From contig NZ_PPEI02000001.1 in assembly GCF_002899895.1 (NCBI RefSeq), positions 1,030,848 through 1,094,847 of the forward strand: DNA of 64,000 nucleotides, in the 5' to 3' direction. The notes below the pieces were generated by a model. That model did not search any database and had not been told where the DNA came from. It was given only the letters and a program-made list of their open reading frames with translations. Source of the stretch: Chryseobacterium oncorhynchi (lineage in GTDB: Bacteria; Bacteroidota; Bacteroidia; Flavobacteriales; Weeksellaceae). The position numbers and the translations under genes were made by a program. Of this stretch, positions 9,810-18,861 are shown in pieces; within the stretch, counting starts at the first letter, position 1, and every line of letters begins with the position of its first letter.

Positions 9810-10404
9810 AGCAATAGTCATCAAAAAATTCCACTCTGGCCTTAAATTCATCTGAAAACTGTTCGTCATACACCCTGCAGCTTATTTTATGAAGATGTTT
9901 CAGCTCAAATGGCTTCACTTCATAGTTTTTCTTTAAAGACCAATACTTAGAATGGTGGATCTTATACATACTTTCCTTTACACTCCAGATAATGGTGTAA
10001 AAAGTATCCGCTTTATCCGCCGGAATAAAACCCCGTTCATTTTCATATGTGAATTTATCAATCACCCTTAAAATCTTAGGGTTAAACTTTTCTACATCTA
10101 TTCCTATCTTATTCTTAGAAATAGCAATCGCTGCAAAAGGAAAAGAATGGGTAATGGAAATTTCCGCGTCATTGGGAGAAAGGAAGGGTTCTCTTTCTTT
10201 ATATAAGATCTTGGAGTGAGGTTTTAAACCTTTTAAAAGCTTACGCACCATTAATACCTCTAGCAATTTTTTAGGATGATAATCTTTTACTTTTTCGGCA
10301 TTTTCTGGCTCCAGAAGTTCATTGATATCAAGTTCTTCGCTTTCATCATACTTCCAAACAAGGATTGTGGCATTATCATCTGAAAAATCTCGGTAAAGGG
10401 GCAT
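9790..10404 (-). CDS. 4'-phosphopantetheinyl transferase superfamily protein (Sfp/AcpT-like)
   Basis: Transfers the 4'-phosphopantetheine arm of CoA to a carrier protein serine. The family signature is clear: ITHSFPFAAIAISKNKIGID with the Mg-binding acid in GIDVE, and WSVKESMYK downstream. Length from the chosen ATG (MPLYRDFSDDNATI) is about 204 residues, normal for the compact family. A longer frame to 10503 exists, but the extra N-terminus is hydrophobic and not family-like. The target could be the fatty-acid ACP; no NRPS or PKS is present in the window. The 3' end overlaps the FUSC gene by 20 bases. Confidence 0.85.
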   Translation of the reverse strand: MPLYRDFSDDNATILVWKYDESEELDINELLEPENAEKVKDYHPKKLLEVLMVRKLLKGLKPHSKILYKEREPFLSPNDAEISITHSFPFAAIAISKNKIGIDVEKFNPKILRVIDKFTYENERGFIPADKADTFYTIIWSVKESMYKIHHSKYWSLKKNYEVKPFELKHLHKISCRVYDEQFSDEFKARVEFFDDYCFTIVEE

Positions 10405-10576
10405 CGTTTTTTTATTCGATAAAAATAGTGAAAAGATGTGGAAAGAGAAAATGGAAGAAGATAGGAAGATGAGAGCAGGAATCTGGAAGTTATGGTCTGC
10501 CAATAGAAATGGCTGTACAATTAGATTAGAAAGAAATTAACAATTAACACAACGTCTAAATTCCTGCTCTTATTTT

Positions 10577-11095
10577 TTATTTAGATTGATGGTTTACATC
10601 ATTTCTATGTTCAATAATTTCAAGATTTGAATCTACGAAATAGGCGCTTCCAAATCCGTTTACATAAGAACCTTTTACCGGTTGTAAAGCAATCAGAATA
10701 AAATCTCCCATTTCAGAAATAACATCTACTACTTTTCCGTGGGTTTCCTTAAGTTTTGCAATAACATTATTCCATATCTCTGAATCTCTTTCTATCTGAG
10801 AAGTTGCTGCTTCAAGTGTCAAACGTTCGCGGGCATATATCTGTTTTGTAGCAGATTCATCTTCAATAAACATGACAGAAGTTTTTCTTCCCTCTGAAAG
10901 ATTTTTCGTGTGTCTGGCCATAAAAGAAACCAAGATATAAAATGTCTGTTCTACCTGTACGAATGGTGCATAGCTGGAATTGGGATTTCCTTCTGCATCT
11001 ACAGTAGCCAGAATTACACTTTTTGTATTGGCTATCAATTCTTTTACTTTTGGAGCAACCGGTTTTGTTTTTTTCTCTGTATTGGTATGATTCAT
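10577..11095 (-). CDS. HugZ/PNPOx-like pyridoxamine 5'-phosphate oxidase-family protein
   Basis: 172 residues forming a split-barrel flavin/heme-binding fold. The pattern KELIANTKSVILATVDAEGN, PNSSYAPFVQVEQTFYILVS and SVMFIEDESATKQIYARERL is that of the HugZ group, whose best-known members degrade or bind heme. The C-terminal part GDFILIALQPVKGSYVNGFGSAYFV fits the same family. Whether it degrades heme cannot be decided, since the C-terminal heme-contacting loop of characterised HugZ proteins is not obvious here. It is divergent from ahcY with 165 bases between, and stands alone. Confidence 0.75.
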   Translation of the reverse strand: MNHTNTEKKTKPVAPKVKELIANTKSVILATVDAEGNPNSSYAPFVQVEQTFYILVSFMARHTKNLSEGRKTSVMFIEDESATKQIYARERLTLEAATSQIERDSEIWNNVIAKLKETHGKVVDVISEMGDFILIALQPVKGSYVNGFGSAYFVDSNLEIIEHRNDVNHQSK

Positions 11096-11189
11096 AAGAT
11101 ATTATTTATCAGATAAAAGTAATTATTTAGATTAAGACTAAATAATTTTAAGTCATGTTTAATCTCATAAAACTGAAATTCATCTGCCG

Positions 11190-11221
11190 TTTTTTTATCT
11201 TAATTATAAATTGTAATTTTG
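11190..11221 (+). promoter_or_regulatory. Candidate promoter of ahcY
   Basis: TAATTTTG (11214-11221) matches the -7 consensus TAnnTTTG. A TTTT (one mismatch to TTTG) sits about 20 bases upstream. The predicted leader is about 35 bases to the ATG at 11261. Confidence 0.5.
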
Positions 11222-11260
11222 CCTTTCGTTATCAACTGAATTTAAATATATTCATTACAT

Positions 11261-12574
11261 ATGAGTACTACAACACAATACGTTCCTTATAAAGTTAAGG
11301 ATATCTCCCTTGCAGAATGGGGAAGAAAAGAAATTACCCTTGCAGAAGCAGAAATGCCAGGTTTGATGTCTATCCGTGAAGAATACGGACCATCTCAACC
11401 GCTTAAAGGAGCAAGAATTGCTGGATGTCTTCACATGACGATCCAAACAGCTGTGCTTATCGAGACATTGGTAGCTTTAGGAGCTGAAGTTACTTGGTCA
11501 TCTTGTAATATTTTCTCTACACAGGATCACGCTGCTGCTGCTATTGCTGCTGCAGGAATTCCGGTTTATGCTTGGAAAGGATTAAATGAAGAGGATTTTG
11601 ACTGGTGTATTGAGCAGACTTTATTCTTTGGTGAAGACAGAAAACCATTAAACATGATCTTGGATGATGGTGGAGATTTAACAAACATGGTTTTTGATAA
11701 ATACCCTGAATTCACAAAAGATATCAAAGGACTTTCTGAAGAAACTACTACAGGAGTTCACAGACTTTACGAAAGAATGAAGAACGGAACTTTAGTAATG
11801 CCTGCTATCAACGTAAATGACTCTGTAACTAAATCTAAATTCGACAACAAATACGGATGTAAGGAATCTGCAGTAGATGCTGTAAGAAGAGCTACTGACG
11901 TAATGTTGGCAGGAAAAAGAGTGGTAGTTTGCGGATACGGAGACGTAGGTAAAGGTACTGCTGCTTCTTTCAGAGGTGCTGGTTCTATTGTTACGGTTAC
12001 TGAAATTGACCCAATCTGTGCGCTTCAGGCTGCAATGGACGGTTATGAGGTAAAAAGATTAGATACTGTGGTAGACAATGCTGATATCATCATTACTACA
12101 ACAGGTAACTTCAACATCGTAAGAGGAGAACATTTCCTTAAAATGAAAGATAAGGCTATCGTTTGTAACATTGGTCACTTCGATAATGAAATCGATATGG
12201 CTTGGTTAAACACAAACTACGGTCAGACTAAATCTGAAGTGAAGCCTCAGGTTGATATCTATACAATCGAAGGAAAAGAAGTAATCATTCTTGCTGAAGG
12301 AAGACTAGTAAACCTAGGATGTGCTACAGGACACCCAAGTTTTGTAATGTCTAACTCTTTCTCTAACCAGACTTTGGCACAAATCGAGCTTTGGAACAAC
12401 TCTGCAGCTTATGGAAACGAAGTATATATGTTGCCTAAGCATTTAGATGAAAAAGTAGCTGCTTTACACCTTAAGAAATTAAGCGTAGAGCTTGAAACTC
12501 TTTCTACTGAACAGGCTGAATATATCGGAGTAGATGTAAAAGGGCCATTCAAGCCTGAGTACTACAGATACTAA
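11261..12574 (+). CDS. ahcY: Adenosylhomocysteinase (S-adenosyl-L-homocysteine hydrolase)
   Basis: Hydrolyses S-adenosylhomocysteine to adenosine and homocysteine, relieving product inhibition of methyltransferases. The 437-residue cytosolic enzyme shows the family's features: [36 protein letters not shown], the catalytic DGGDLTNMV region, [20 protein letters not shown], the NAD-binding fingerprint [19 protein letters not shown] near residues 222-240, and the C-terminal [11 protein letters not shown] that closes the NAD site. The strong promoter and terminator around it suggest a monocistronic, well-expressed gene. Confidence 0.97.
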   Translation: MSTTTQYVPYKVKDISLAEWGRKEITLAEAEMPGLMSIREEYGPSQPLKGARIAGCLHMTIQTAVLIETLVALGAEVTWSSCNIFSTQDHAAAAIAAAGIPVYAWKGLNEEDFDWCIEQTLFFGEDRKPLNMILDDGGDLTNMVFDKYPEFTKDIKGLSEETTTGVHRLYERMKNGTLVMPAINVNDSVTKSKFDNKYGCKESAVDAVRRATDVMLAGKRVVVCGYGDVGKGTAASFRGAGSIVTVTEIDPICALQAAMDGYEVKRLDTVVDNADIIITTTGNFNIVRGEHFLKMKDKAIVCNIGHFDNEIDMAWLNTNYGQTKSEVKPQVDIYTIEGKEVIILAEGRLVNLGCATGHPSFVMSNSFSNQTLAQIELWNNSAAYGNEVYMLPKHLDEKVAALHLKKLSVELETLSTEQAEYIGVDVKGPFKPEYYRY

Positions 12575-12594
12575 GATTCATAAAAATATGATAC

Positions 12595-12627
12595 AATCCC
12601 ACTATTTTGAAATAGTGGGATTTTTTT
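12595..12627 (+). terminator. Rho-independent terminator of ahcY
   Basis: Perfect 12-bp stem AATCCCACTATT/AATAGTGGGATT with a TTGA loop and T-run, 20 bases past the ahcY stop. Confidence 0.93.
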
Positions 12628-12674
12628 ATTTTCTAAACTCAATATATTCTTTATTTTTGAAAACAAAAACTAAC

Positions 12675-13469
12675 ATGAAAAACTACCTATTTCTGGGGAT
12701 GATGAGCACTGTTATGCTCTTTAACAGCTGCAGCAACGGTGATGACAATACCAATGATTCTTCAGAAAAAAAATTACTCCTGAGCAAAGTGACCACTACC
12801 TATATGGGCATTCCTGACAACGTGGAAACAGGCATACTTACATTTGAATACAATAATAAGGGACAACTTGTAAAAATGCAATCTAAAGACGGAACCACTA
12901 CTTTTGAATATAATAATGATAAACCCGTAAAATCAAATTATTACAACAGTCAACAAAAATTAGAATATTATTCTGAATTTAGCTACGACGGAAACCAGTT
13001 GATAGGTAATAAAGTTGTATCTCCAACCCCTCAAAACAATATAACTTATAAATACACTTATGCTCTTAACGGCCATCTTGCCACTTCAACGATCTGCAAT
13101 TCTGTAAATTGCACCAGTCCTACTATTGAATATTATACCTATAACGGTGATAATGTTTCTGTATATACTGTAAATATTGGTGAAACTAACTTTAGCCTAA
13201 AAAACGAATATTCTTCTGATAATAAATTTACTCCTTACACCAATATCAATAAGTATCTGAAAATTTTCTTTAGAAAGACCGAAACTTTAAGTAAAAATAA
13301 CTACTTAACAGATAAAAATAGTTCTAACTCTTCAGGAAATTGGCTACCCAATGATACTATCACTTATACTTTAGAATACAATAGCTCAGGATTTGTTATC
13401 AAATCTTTAGGAAAAAACCAAAACGGAAAGCCTATTGTTCAATATAATTACGAATATATTATCCAATAA
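12675..13469 (+). CDS. Secreted lipoprotein with YD/RHS-like repeats, function unknown
   Basis: About 264 residues. The start ATG at 12675 gives MKNYLFLGMMSTVMLFNSC, a lipoprotein signal with Cys followed by SNGDDN. An acidic stretch right after the lipid-anchored Cys resembles the surface-export signal reported in flavobacterial lipoproteins, so a surface location is plausible (inference). The body has repeated short strands such as FEYNNKGQLVKMQSKDGTTT and TYKYTYALNGHLATSTI, the Y-x-x-x-G-x-L pattern of YD/RHS-type repeats. A longer frame from 12588 would run through the ahcY terminator and is rejected. No specific function is recognisable. Confidence 0.75.
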   Translation: MKNYLFLGMMSTVMLFNSCSNGDDNTNDSSEKKLLLSKVTTTYMGIPDNVETGILTFEYNNKGQLVKMQSKDGTTTFEYNNDKPVKSNYYNSQQKLEYYSEFSYDGNQLIGNKVVSPTPQNNITYKYTYALNGHLATSTICNSVNCTSPTIEYYTYNGDNVSVYTVNIGETNFSLKNEYSSDNKFTPYTNINKYLKIFFRKTETLSKNNYLTDKNSSNSSGNWLPNDTITYTLEYNSSGFVIKSLGKNQNGKPIVQYNYEYIIQ

Positions 13470-13477
13470 TAAACACG

Positions 13478-13503
13478 CTCTCCATTCTTGGGGAGTTTTT
13501 CTT
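13478..13503 (+). terminator. Rho-independent terminator after the repeat lipoprotein
   Basis: CTCTCC/GGGGAG stem (one G-T pair), 6-base loop, then a T-run; begins 9 bases after the stop. Confidence 0.8.
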
Positions 13504-13627
13504 TTTAGGAGCTAATTTTTTAATCTAATTTTTGTTTCTGTTCCGTATTTTGCCCATATTTTCTCATGATCATACCGATGTTTGTAAAAAATGAATATAT
13601 TTAGCCCCTTAAACAAAACATTAATTC

Positions 13628-14020
13628 ATGAAAAAACAAAGAGTATCGAATGCGTTTGTCGCAGCATCTTGGATAGCATTGGGAGCCGGAATGATTGGCT
13701 ATATTGTGGGTCTTGTAAGAGCTGAAATGCTGCTGAACGAGAAAGGCTATTATTTCACCATTCTATTATACGGCTTATTTGCGGTGGTATCCTTACAAAA
13801 AGCGGTACGTGATAAATTAGAAAACATTCAGGTAACCGATATTTACTATGGAATCTGTTGGTTTGCAACATTATCTTCCATTGTATTACTAGCCGTCGGA
13901 CTTTGGAATGCGACCATACTTCCAAGTGAAAAAGGATTTTATGCCTTTGCATTTCTTCTCGCACTTTTTGGGGCCATTACCGTCCAGAAAAACACCAGAG
14001 ACAATATGCTTCAAGAATAA
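13628..14020 (+). CDS. YiaA/YiaB-type two-helix domain inner-membrane protein
   Basis: A 130-residue protein made of two copies of a two-transmembrane-helix unit. The first is FVAASWIALGAGMIGYIVGL plus YYFTILLYGLFAVVSLQKAVRD; the second is GICWFATLSSIVLLAVGLWN plus FYAFAFLLALFGAITVQKNTRD. The repeated ending LQKAVRD/VQKNTRD is diagnostic of the YiaAB domain. The role of the family is unknown; members are small inner-membrane proteins. It stands alone between two terminators. Confidence 0.88.
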   Translation: MKKQRVSNAFVAASWIALGAGMIGYIVGLVRAEMLLNEKGYYFTILLYGLFAVVSLQKAVRDKLENIQVTDIYYGICWFATLSSIVLLAVGLWNATILPSEKGFYAFAFLLALFGAITVQKNTRDNMLQE

Positions 14021-14027
14021 TACAAAG

Positions 14028-14052
14028 ACTCTCCAAATTTGGAGAGTTTTTC
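14028..14052 (+). terminator. Rho-independent terminator of the YiaA-like gene
   Basis: ACTCTCCAAATTTGGAGAGT hairpin followed by T5, eight bases past the stop. Confidence 0.85.
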
Positions 14053-14180
14053 ATTTTACAAAGTTCACAACCATTACCCTCTTATCATATACAAAAATCT
14101 AGCATTCTTATTATTTTCTTCATTACATTTCAGATAACAAAGGCCCAGAATGGATTCATCAAAAAATAAAAACAAGAAAA

Positions 14181-14200
14181 CCTCACCGATTACGATGAGG
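14181..14200 (-). terminator. Terminator of purE
   Basis: CCTCA...TGAGG stem with inner CG pairs, 24 bases past the purE stop; the plus-strand A-rich run at 14161-14180 gives the T-run on the minus strand. Confidence 0.75.
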
Positions 14201-14223
14201 CTTTTATTTTTAAGCTTTAAAAA

Positions 14224-14727
14224 CTATTTGTCGAAGTAGTTGGGATGCTGATTTTTAATATCATCTACTGTTCCCAGTACTTTATCTTTTAAAGAATCCT
14301 GGTACTTTTGAAGTTTTCCAGCTACTTCTTCATTACCACTTCCTATAATCTTAGCAGCTAAAATCCCTGCATTCAATGCTCCGTTCAAAGCCACTGTTGC
14401 CACAGGAATTCCCCCAGGCATCTGAAGAATTGATAGTACAGAATCCCACCCGTCAATAGAATTGCTTGACAAAATGGGAACTCCAATTACCGGAAGTGTT
14501 GTACAGCTTGCCACCATTCCCGGAAGATGCGCTGCTCCTCCTGCACCGGCAACAATTACTTTCAAGCCTCTTTCATGGGCTGTCTTCGCATAATCGAACA
14601 TTCTTTCAGGTGTTCTGTGTGCAGAAACTACCGTCAATTCATATGGAATATCCAGACTTTTCAGAAAATTCGCAGCCTGTTCCATGATTGGCAGATCGCT
14701 CTGACTGCCCATAATAATTCCTACCAT
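14224..14727 (-). CDS. purE: N5-carboxyaminoimidazole ribonucleotide mutase PurE
   Basis: Class I PurE moves the carboxyl group of N5-CAIR to carbon 4, giving CAIR in de novo purine synthesis. The 167-residue product shows GSQSDLPIMEQAANF, the SAHRTPERMFDYA motif with the catalytic His region, and GAGGAAHLPGMVASCTTLPV. I use the ATG at 14727 (MVGIIMGSQSD); an in-frame TTG two codons upstream is less likely. The partner enzyme PurK is encoded about 5 kb away (19673-20785), also on the minus strand, instead of next door as in many bacteria. Confidence 0.95.
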   Translation of the reverse strand: MVGIIMGSQSDLPIMEQAANFLKSLDIPYELTVVSAHRTPERMFDYAKTAHERGLKVIVAGAGGAAHLPGMVASCTTLPVIGVPILSSNSIDGWDSVLSILQMPGGIPVATVALNGALNAGILAAKIIGSGNEEVAGKLQKYQDSLKDKVLGTVDDIKNQHPNYFDK

Positions 14728-14747
14728 CTTCAATTTTATTAGATGTT

Positions 14748-14755
14748 CAAAGATA
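14748..14755 (-). promoter_or_regulatory. Candidate -7 promoter element of purE
   Basis: On the minus strand the octamer reads TATCTTTG, a match to TAnnTTTG, 20 bases before the purE ATG. A TTTAG about 19 bases further upstream could be a weak -33 box. Confidence 0.5.
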
Positions 14756-14931
14756 AAAAATTTAAACCTGTCACTAAAATTTAGTCTAAAAGTTTAAAAT
14801 ATAAATCAAAATAAAATAACGGACTTAAATAATCAATCCACATATTTTGTGATGATAGATATATTCATTCTTTAAATCTGTACCTGTAAAAATTAAAGCA
14901 ACTGCAACCATAATGTTTATTTTAAAACAGG

Positions 14932-14939
14932 TAAATTTG
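14932..14939 (+). promoter_or_regulatory. Candidate -7 promoter element of the DMT transporter gene
   Basis: TAAATTTG matches TAnnTTTG and lies 20 bases before the TTG start codon. This supports the TTG start, because the next in-frame ATG is about 30 codons further in, inside the second membrane helix. Confidence 0.5.
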
Positions 14940-14959
14940 CCCATTACACCACGATTTAC

Positions 14960-15868
14960 TTGAAAGATTATAAACTTATTTTTGCCGTTCTTACTGTTGC
15001 CATTGTCTGGGGAACTACATTTTTAGCCATCCGTATCGCCGTAGAAACCATCCCTGCATGGTTTGTTGCCGGAATTCGCCAGCTTTTTGCTTCTATCATC
15101 ATGCTTGTCATTCTCCTTTCAAGAAAAGAATTTAAATGGATTGGCTGGAAAAATCTAAAATATCAGATTATTTTTTCTTCCCTCATGCTCATCATAGCTA
15201 ACGGAATGGTTACGGTAGCAGAAGAAAGTGTAACCAGCAGTCTGGCTTCACTCATCAGTGCCTGTGCCCCTATTTTAGTTTTTCTGGGAAGTCTTGCCAT
15301 TGGTTTGCAAAAATTCAGCCTCCGTGCCTTGGCTGGGGTCCTGATATGTTTTAGTGGTGTGCTTTTTGTTTTCTGGGATGGACTTAAAGATCTGGCTAAC
15401 CCCGATTACAGAACAGGAATGATTTTCCTTTTTTGTGCTATTTCAGGTTGGGCTTCCGGAACAATTTTTACCAAAAAATTAAATATTCAAAGCGGTAATA
15501 TTACTCTTAATTTATTTTATCAGTTTTTGTTTGCGGGAGTTGTTCAGGTTATTTTTGCGTTCCTGTTTTCAGAAAATTATAATTTTGGAAACTGGACGTT
15601 GAAAAGTATCTCTGCGATGCTGTATCTCTCAATTTTTGGTTCTGTAGCAGCCTTTTTTGCATTCCACTATGCTTTAACGAAGATCTCACCGGTACAGGTT
15701 TCTATTCTGGCTTACATCAATACCATTATTGCCATATTTTTGGGTTGGTTGATTATGGATGAACCGATCTCATTCAAGTTTATTTTGGCAGCAGCCTTGA
15801 TTATTTGTGGAGTATTTATCATCAATTACAAACCTGAAATGTTTAAAAAGCAGAAAGCAGTACAATAA
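14960..15868 (+). CDS. DMT family transporter (EamA domain)
   Basis: A 302-residue inner-membrane protein with about ten hydrophobic helices in two EamA repeats. The first repeat starts LIFAVLTVAIVWGTTFLAIR; the second starts GMIFLFCAISGWASGTIFTK. The conserved end of the second EamA unit is visible in ISPVQVSILAYINTIIAIFLGWLI. The family exports small metabolites such as amino acids or their derivatives, and the substrate cannot be predicted. The start is a TTG (15 or so bases after the predicted transcription start), since no suitable ATG exists upstream in frame. Confidence 0.88.
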   Translation: MKDYKLIFAVLTVAIVWGTTFLAIRIAVETIPAWFVAGIRQLFASIIMLVILLSRKEFKWIGWKNLKYQIIFSSLMLIIANGMVTVAEESVTSSLASLISACAPILVFLGSLAIGLQKFSLRALAGVLICFSGVLFVFWDGLKDLANPDYRTGMIFLFCAISGWASGTIFTKKLNIQSGNITLNLFYQFLFAGVVQVIFAFLFSENYNFGNWTLKSISAMLYLSIFGSVAAFFAFHYALTKISPVQVSILAYINTIIAIFLGWLIMDEPISFKFILAAALIICGVFIINYKPEMFKKQKAVQ

Positions 15869-16126
15869 AAACATTCTTTATTGTAAGCATAAACATATAA
15901 CACTTAAGTTTTTTGAAAATCTAAAATTTTCAACTCATTTCTATTTCTAGTTTGGGATTATTTTGGTCTTATTGGAGTGTTTAAAAATCAAAACTTCGAT
16001 GATGATTATCTTCTGAAATTTCTATCTTATCAAGCCGAAATATGATGAACTTAACAGGTAGTTTACCTATTTGTAATTTGCCTCGCCGTCATTTTTTTCC
16101 TATATTGTATACTCAACCTACACGAT
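15869..16126. other. Intergenic stretch with no recognisable gene
   Basis: 258 bases, AT-rich. I see no ORF, terminator-quality hairpin or RNA motif. The 3' end presumably holds the promoter of the lipoprotein gene at 16127, but no clean TAnnTTTG match is present. Confidence 0.5.
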
Positions 16127-16690
16127 ATGCTAAAAAACACATTTTTCATCTTTCTTACAAGTTCCTTTCTTTTGGTAAGCTGTGATTACAAAGAAAAGGA
16201 GAAGAATCTGACAGACAGAGAGAAACAATTATTGGAGAAAGAAAAGATATTTGCTAAAAAAGAATCCGAGTACCAGTCACTCTTAAAAATGAGAGACAGT
16301 ATCTTCACAAAAAAAGATTCGGTGAAAGTTGCCGTTTGGCCAACAGAAATTTCCGGAGCCTGGAATGGAAAGGTAATCTGTACGGAATCCAATTGCAGTG
16401 ATTATGCAATAGGTGATCAACGGACAGACCTTTGGGAATTCGATAATGATTCTACCCAGCCCATCACCAAAATCATCAACAATAACAATCTGGTAAGGTT
16501 ATATTCCGGGAAGTTTGAAAATAATGAGATCAAGCTTTCTTTCAAAACCGATTCTACAGCCAAAAAGAATGTAGAAATGAATGTTCTTCTTAATGACATT
16601 TCCGACAACAAGATCAAGGGTACCAGAACGGTGACCACTGACGGCTGTACGGCCAAGTTCTCTGTTGAATTAGTACGTTCCACAAAATAA
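16127..16690 (+). CDS. Putative lipoprotein with N-terminal coiled coil, function unknown
   Basis: 187 residues. The lipoprotein signal MLKNTFFIFLTSSFLLVSC (lipobox LVSC) is followed by a strongly charged helical stretch (KEKEKNLTDREKQLLEKEKI, about residues 22-60) likely to form a coiled coil. Then comes a beta-rich domain with GAWNGKVICTESNCSDYAIG and WEFDNDS. I do not recognise a characterised family. It ends 6 bases before the cation/proton antiporter gene and is probably cotranscribed with it, so an envelope role linked to ion stress is possible but unproven. Confidence 0.7.
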   Translation: MLKNTFFIFLTSSFLLVSCDYKEKEKNLTDREKQLLEKEKIFAKKESEYQSLLKMRDSIFTKKDSVKVAVWPTEISGAWNGKVICTESNCSDYAIGDQRTDLWEFDNDSTQPITKIINNNNLVRLYSGKFENNEIKLSFKTDSTAKKNVEMNVLLNDISDNKIKGTRTVTTDGCTAKFSVELVRSTK

Positions 16691-16696
16691 ACACTT

Positions 16697-18820
16697 ATGA
16701 TTTTACTGAGTATACATAATCTGAGTCTTCCTATAGAAGATCCGGTACTAAAGTTCCTATTGGTACTGATTATCATCCTTGCTGCTCCTTTATTACTAAA
16801 TAAAATTAAAGTTCCACACTTGTTGGGGCTTATCATTGCCGGAGCCATTATCGGTCCCAATGGTTTCAATGTATTATCAAGGGACAGCAGTATTGTAGTT
16901 ACCGGAACCACGGGACTTCTCTACATCATGTTTCTGGCCGGACTGGAGATTGACATGGGTGATTTTAAAAAGAATAAATGGAAAAGTCTCACCTTTGGTA
17001 TTTATACCTTTATAGTTCCTTTTGTACTGGGATATTTGGGCGGATATTATCTTCTTCACTTCTCTATGCTGACTTCTATATTATTTGCCAGCCTTTTTTC
17101 ATCCCATACCCTTATTGCTTATCCATTGGTGAGTAAGTTGGGAATCGCAAAGAACAAAGCAGTTAATATTACAGTTGGAGGAACCATGATTACAGATATT
17201 CTTGCCTTATTGGTGCTTGCCATCATTGTAGGAATGTCTCAGGGAGATGTAGGAACAGAATTTTGGGTTAAGCTCTCTGTTTCCTTTATTGTTTTTGCAC
17301 TGATCGTTTTAATTGTCTTCCCTATTATTGGACGTTGGTTTTTCAAAAGAGTTGATGATAAGATCTCACAATACATTTTTGTATTGGTGATGATTTATCT
17401 TGCAGCAATGCTTGCCGAATTGGCAGGTGTAGAGGCTATTATCGGAGCTTTCTTTGCAGGATTGGCTTTAAACAGGCTTATTCCTCATACTTCTTCTCTG
17501 ATGAACAGGGTTGAATTTGTAGGAAATGCCATCTTTATCCCATTCTTCCTGATTAGTGTAGGAATGCTGATTGATTTTAAGGTGTTTTTTAAAAGCTGGG
17601 AAACTCTTGAAGTAGCCGGAATTATGCTCGTAGCCTCCATTGGAGGGAAATATATTTCCGCAGTGGCCACACAAAAAACTTTCAGACTGACTAAGGAGGA
17701 AGGGAAATTAATCTTCGGATTAAGCTCTGCTTCTGCTGCTGCCACACTAGCTTCTGTAATGGTGGGTTATAACATTATTCTTTCTGAAACTGAAACGGGA
17801 GAACCTGTAAGATTATTGAATGAACACGTTCTGAACGGAAGTATTTTACTAATTCTTATTTCATGTACCATCTCATCCTTTATTTCAATGGCCAGCGCTC
17901 AAAAAATTGCAGAGGCTGATAATGAAGACACTGTTTCCGGAAACAGCCATGAAGAAGAAAATATCCTTTTGGCCATCAATCACGAGGAAACAATCGAGAG
18001 AATGGTTAATTTAGGAATTCTGATAAAAGCACATTCCAATACGGAGGATTTATTTGCTTTAAATGTCATCAATGAAGATAAAAACGAATCATCCGTTAAG
18101 AATGCAGAGAAGCTTCTTCATCAGGCAACTGATGCCGCAGCCGCAGCTGATGTAAAACTACAGGCTCTTAAAAGATATGATAATGACGTCATCAATGGGG
18201 TAAATAATGTTATTAAGGAACAGAATATCACAGATCTTATTATTGGTCTGGAGGATGAAAAGGGGTTCTCTCCTTCTTTTATCTATAATCTGTACAATGG
18301 TTATCTTCAGAATGATGATGTAAATGTGTTGGTATACCATGCCGCACAGCCACTTTCTACCATCAAAAGATACGCTGTAATGATTCCTGAGAATGCTCAT
18401 AAGGAAGCAGGATTCTTCCATGCCCTTTTAAGGGTTTGGAACATTGCCAGAAATTCCGGTGCTACTGTCGTTTTTTATGCGCCTGAAAACATCGTGGATA
18501 TCCTTCAAAAGATCATCAAAAAAGCCAATATAGAAGCTGAATTTATCATTATGAATACCTGGCAGGATGGTGAAAGAACCGCTGCTCAGCTGAAGGATGA
18601 TGAAGCTCTGATTATTTTCATGGCAAAAAGAGGAATGCAATCCTATATTCCACGAATGAGGCTTATTCCTGAACTATTGAACAGAAACTTGAATGATAAT
18701 AACTATCTTCTGATCTTCCCATTCTCGGAATATGACAAAAACAGCCCCGAAATACGATCTGTAGGAAACCATGGAGATTTTGTGGAGATTGGAAATGTGA
18801 TTCAAAAAATTTTCAAATAA
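16697..18820 (+). CDS. Cation:proton antiporter (CPA2/Na+/H+ exchanger family) with C-terminal universal-stress-like domain
   Basis: 707 residues. The first ~400 form an Na_H_Exchanger-type membrane domain with about 12 helices, including VPHLLGLIIAGAIIGPNGFN, FLAGLEIDMGDFKKNKW and GVEAIIGAFFAGLALNRLIP. The C-terminal ~280 residues are soluble and alpha/beta (EENILLAINHEETIERMVNL, ITDLIIGLEDEKGF), resembling tandem USP-like domains rather than a TrkA-N domain. The family exchanges Na+ or K+ for protons at the inner membrane. The soluble part probably regulates activity (inference). Upstream lipoprotein gene is 6 bases away. Confidence 0.87.
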   Translation: MILLSIHNLSLPIEDPVLKFLLVLIIILAAPLLLNKIKVPHLLGLIIAGAIIGPNGFNVLSRDSSIVVTGTTGLLYIMFLAGLEIDMGDFKKNKWKSLTFGIYTFIVPFVLGYLGGYYLLHFSMLTSILFASLFSSHTLIAYPLVSKLGIAKNKAVNITVGGTMITDILALLVLAIIVGMSQGDVGTEFWVKLSVSFIVFALIVLIVFPIIGRWFFKRVDDKISQYIFVLVMIYLAAMLAELAGVEAIIGAFFAGLALNRLIPHTSSLMNRVEFVGNAIFIPFFLISVGMLIDFKVFFKSWETLEVAGIMLVASIGGKYISAVATQKTFRLTKEEGKLIFGLSSASAAATLASVMVGYNIILSETETGEPVRLLNEHVLNGSILLILISCTISSFISMASAQKIAEADNEDTVSGNSHEEENILLAINHEETIERMVNLGILIKAHSNTEDLFALNVINEDKNESSVKNAEKLLHQATDAAAAADVKLQALKRYDNDVINGVNNVIKEQNITDLIIGLEDEKGFSPSFIYNLYNGYLQNDDVNVLVYHAAQPLSTIKRYAVMIPENAHKEAGFFHALLRVWNIARNSGATVVFYAPENIVDILQKIIKKANIEAEFIIMNTWQDGERTAAQLKDDEALIIFMAKRGMQSYIPRMRLIPELLNRNLNDNNYLLIFPFSEYDKNSPEIRSVGNHGDFVEIGNVIQKIFK

Positions 18821-18861
18821 TAACCGGTATTTTTATTCAAATTAAAACTCATAAAACAATA

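Noticed and set aside
12588-12674. N-terminal extension of the lipoprotein gene through the ahcY terminator
   Set aside because: The extension contains the hairpin and lacks a signal; the downstream ATG at 12675 begins a proper lipoprotein signal peptide.
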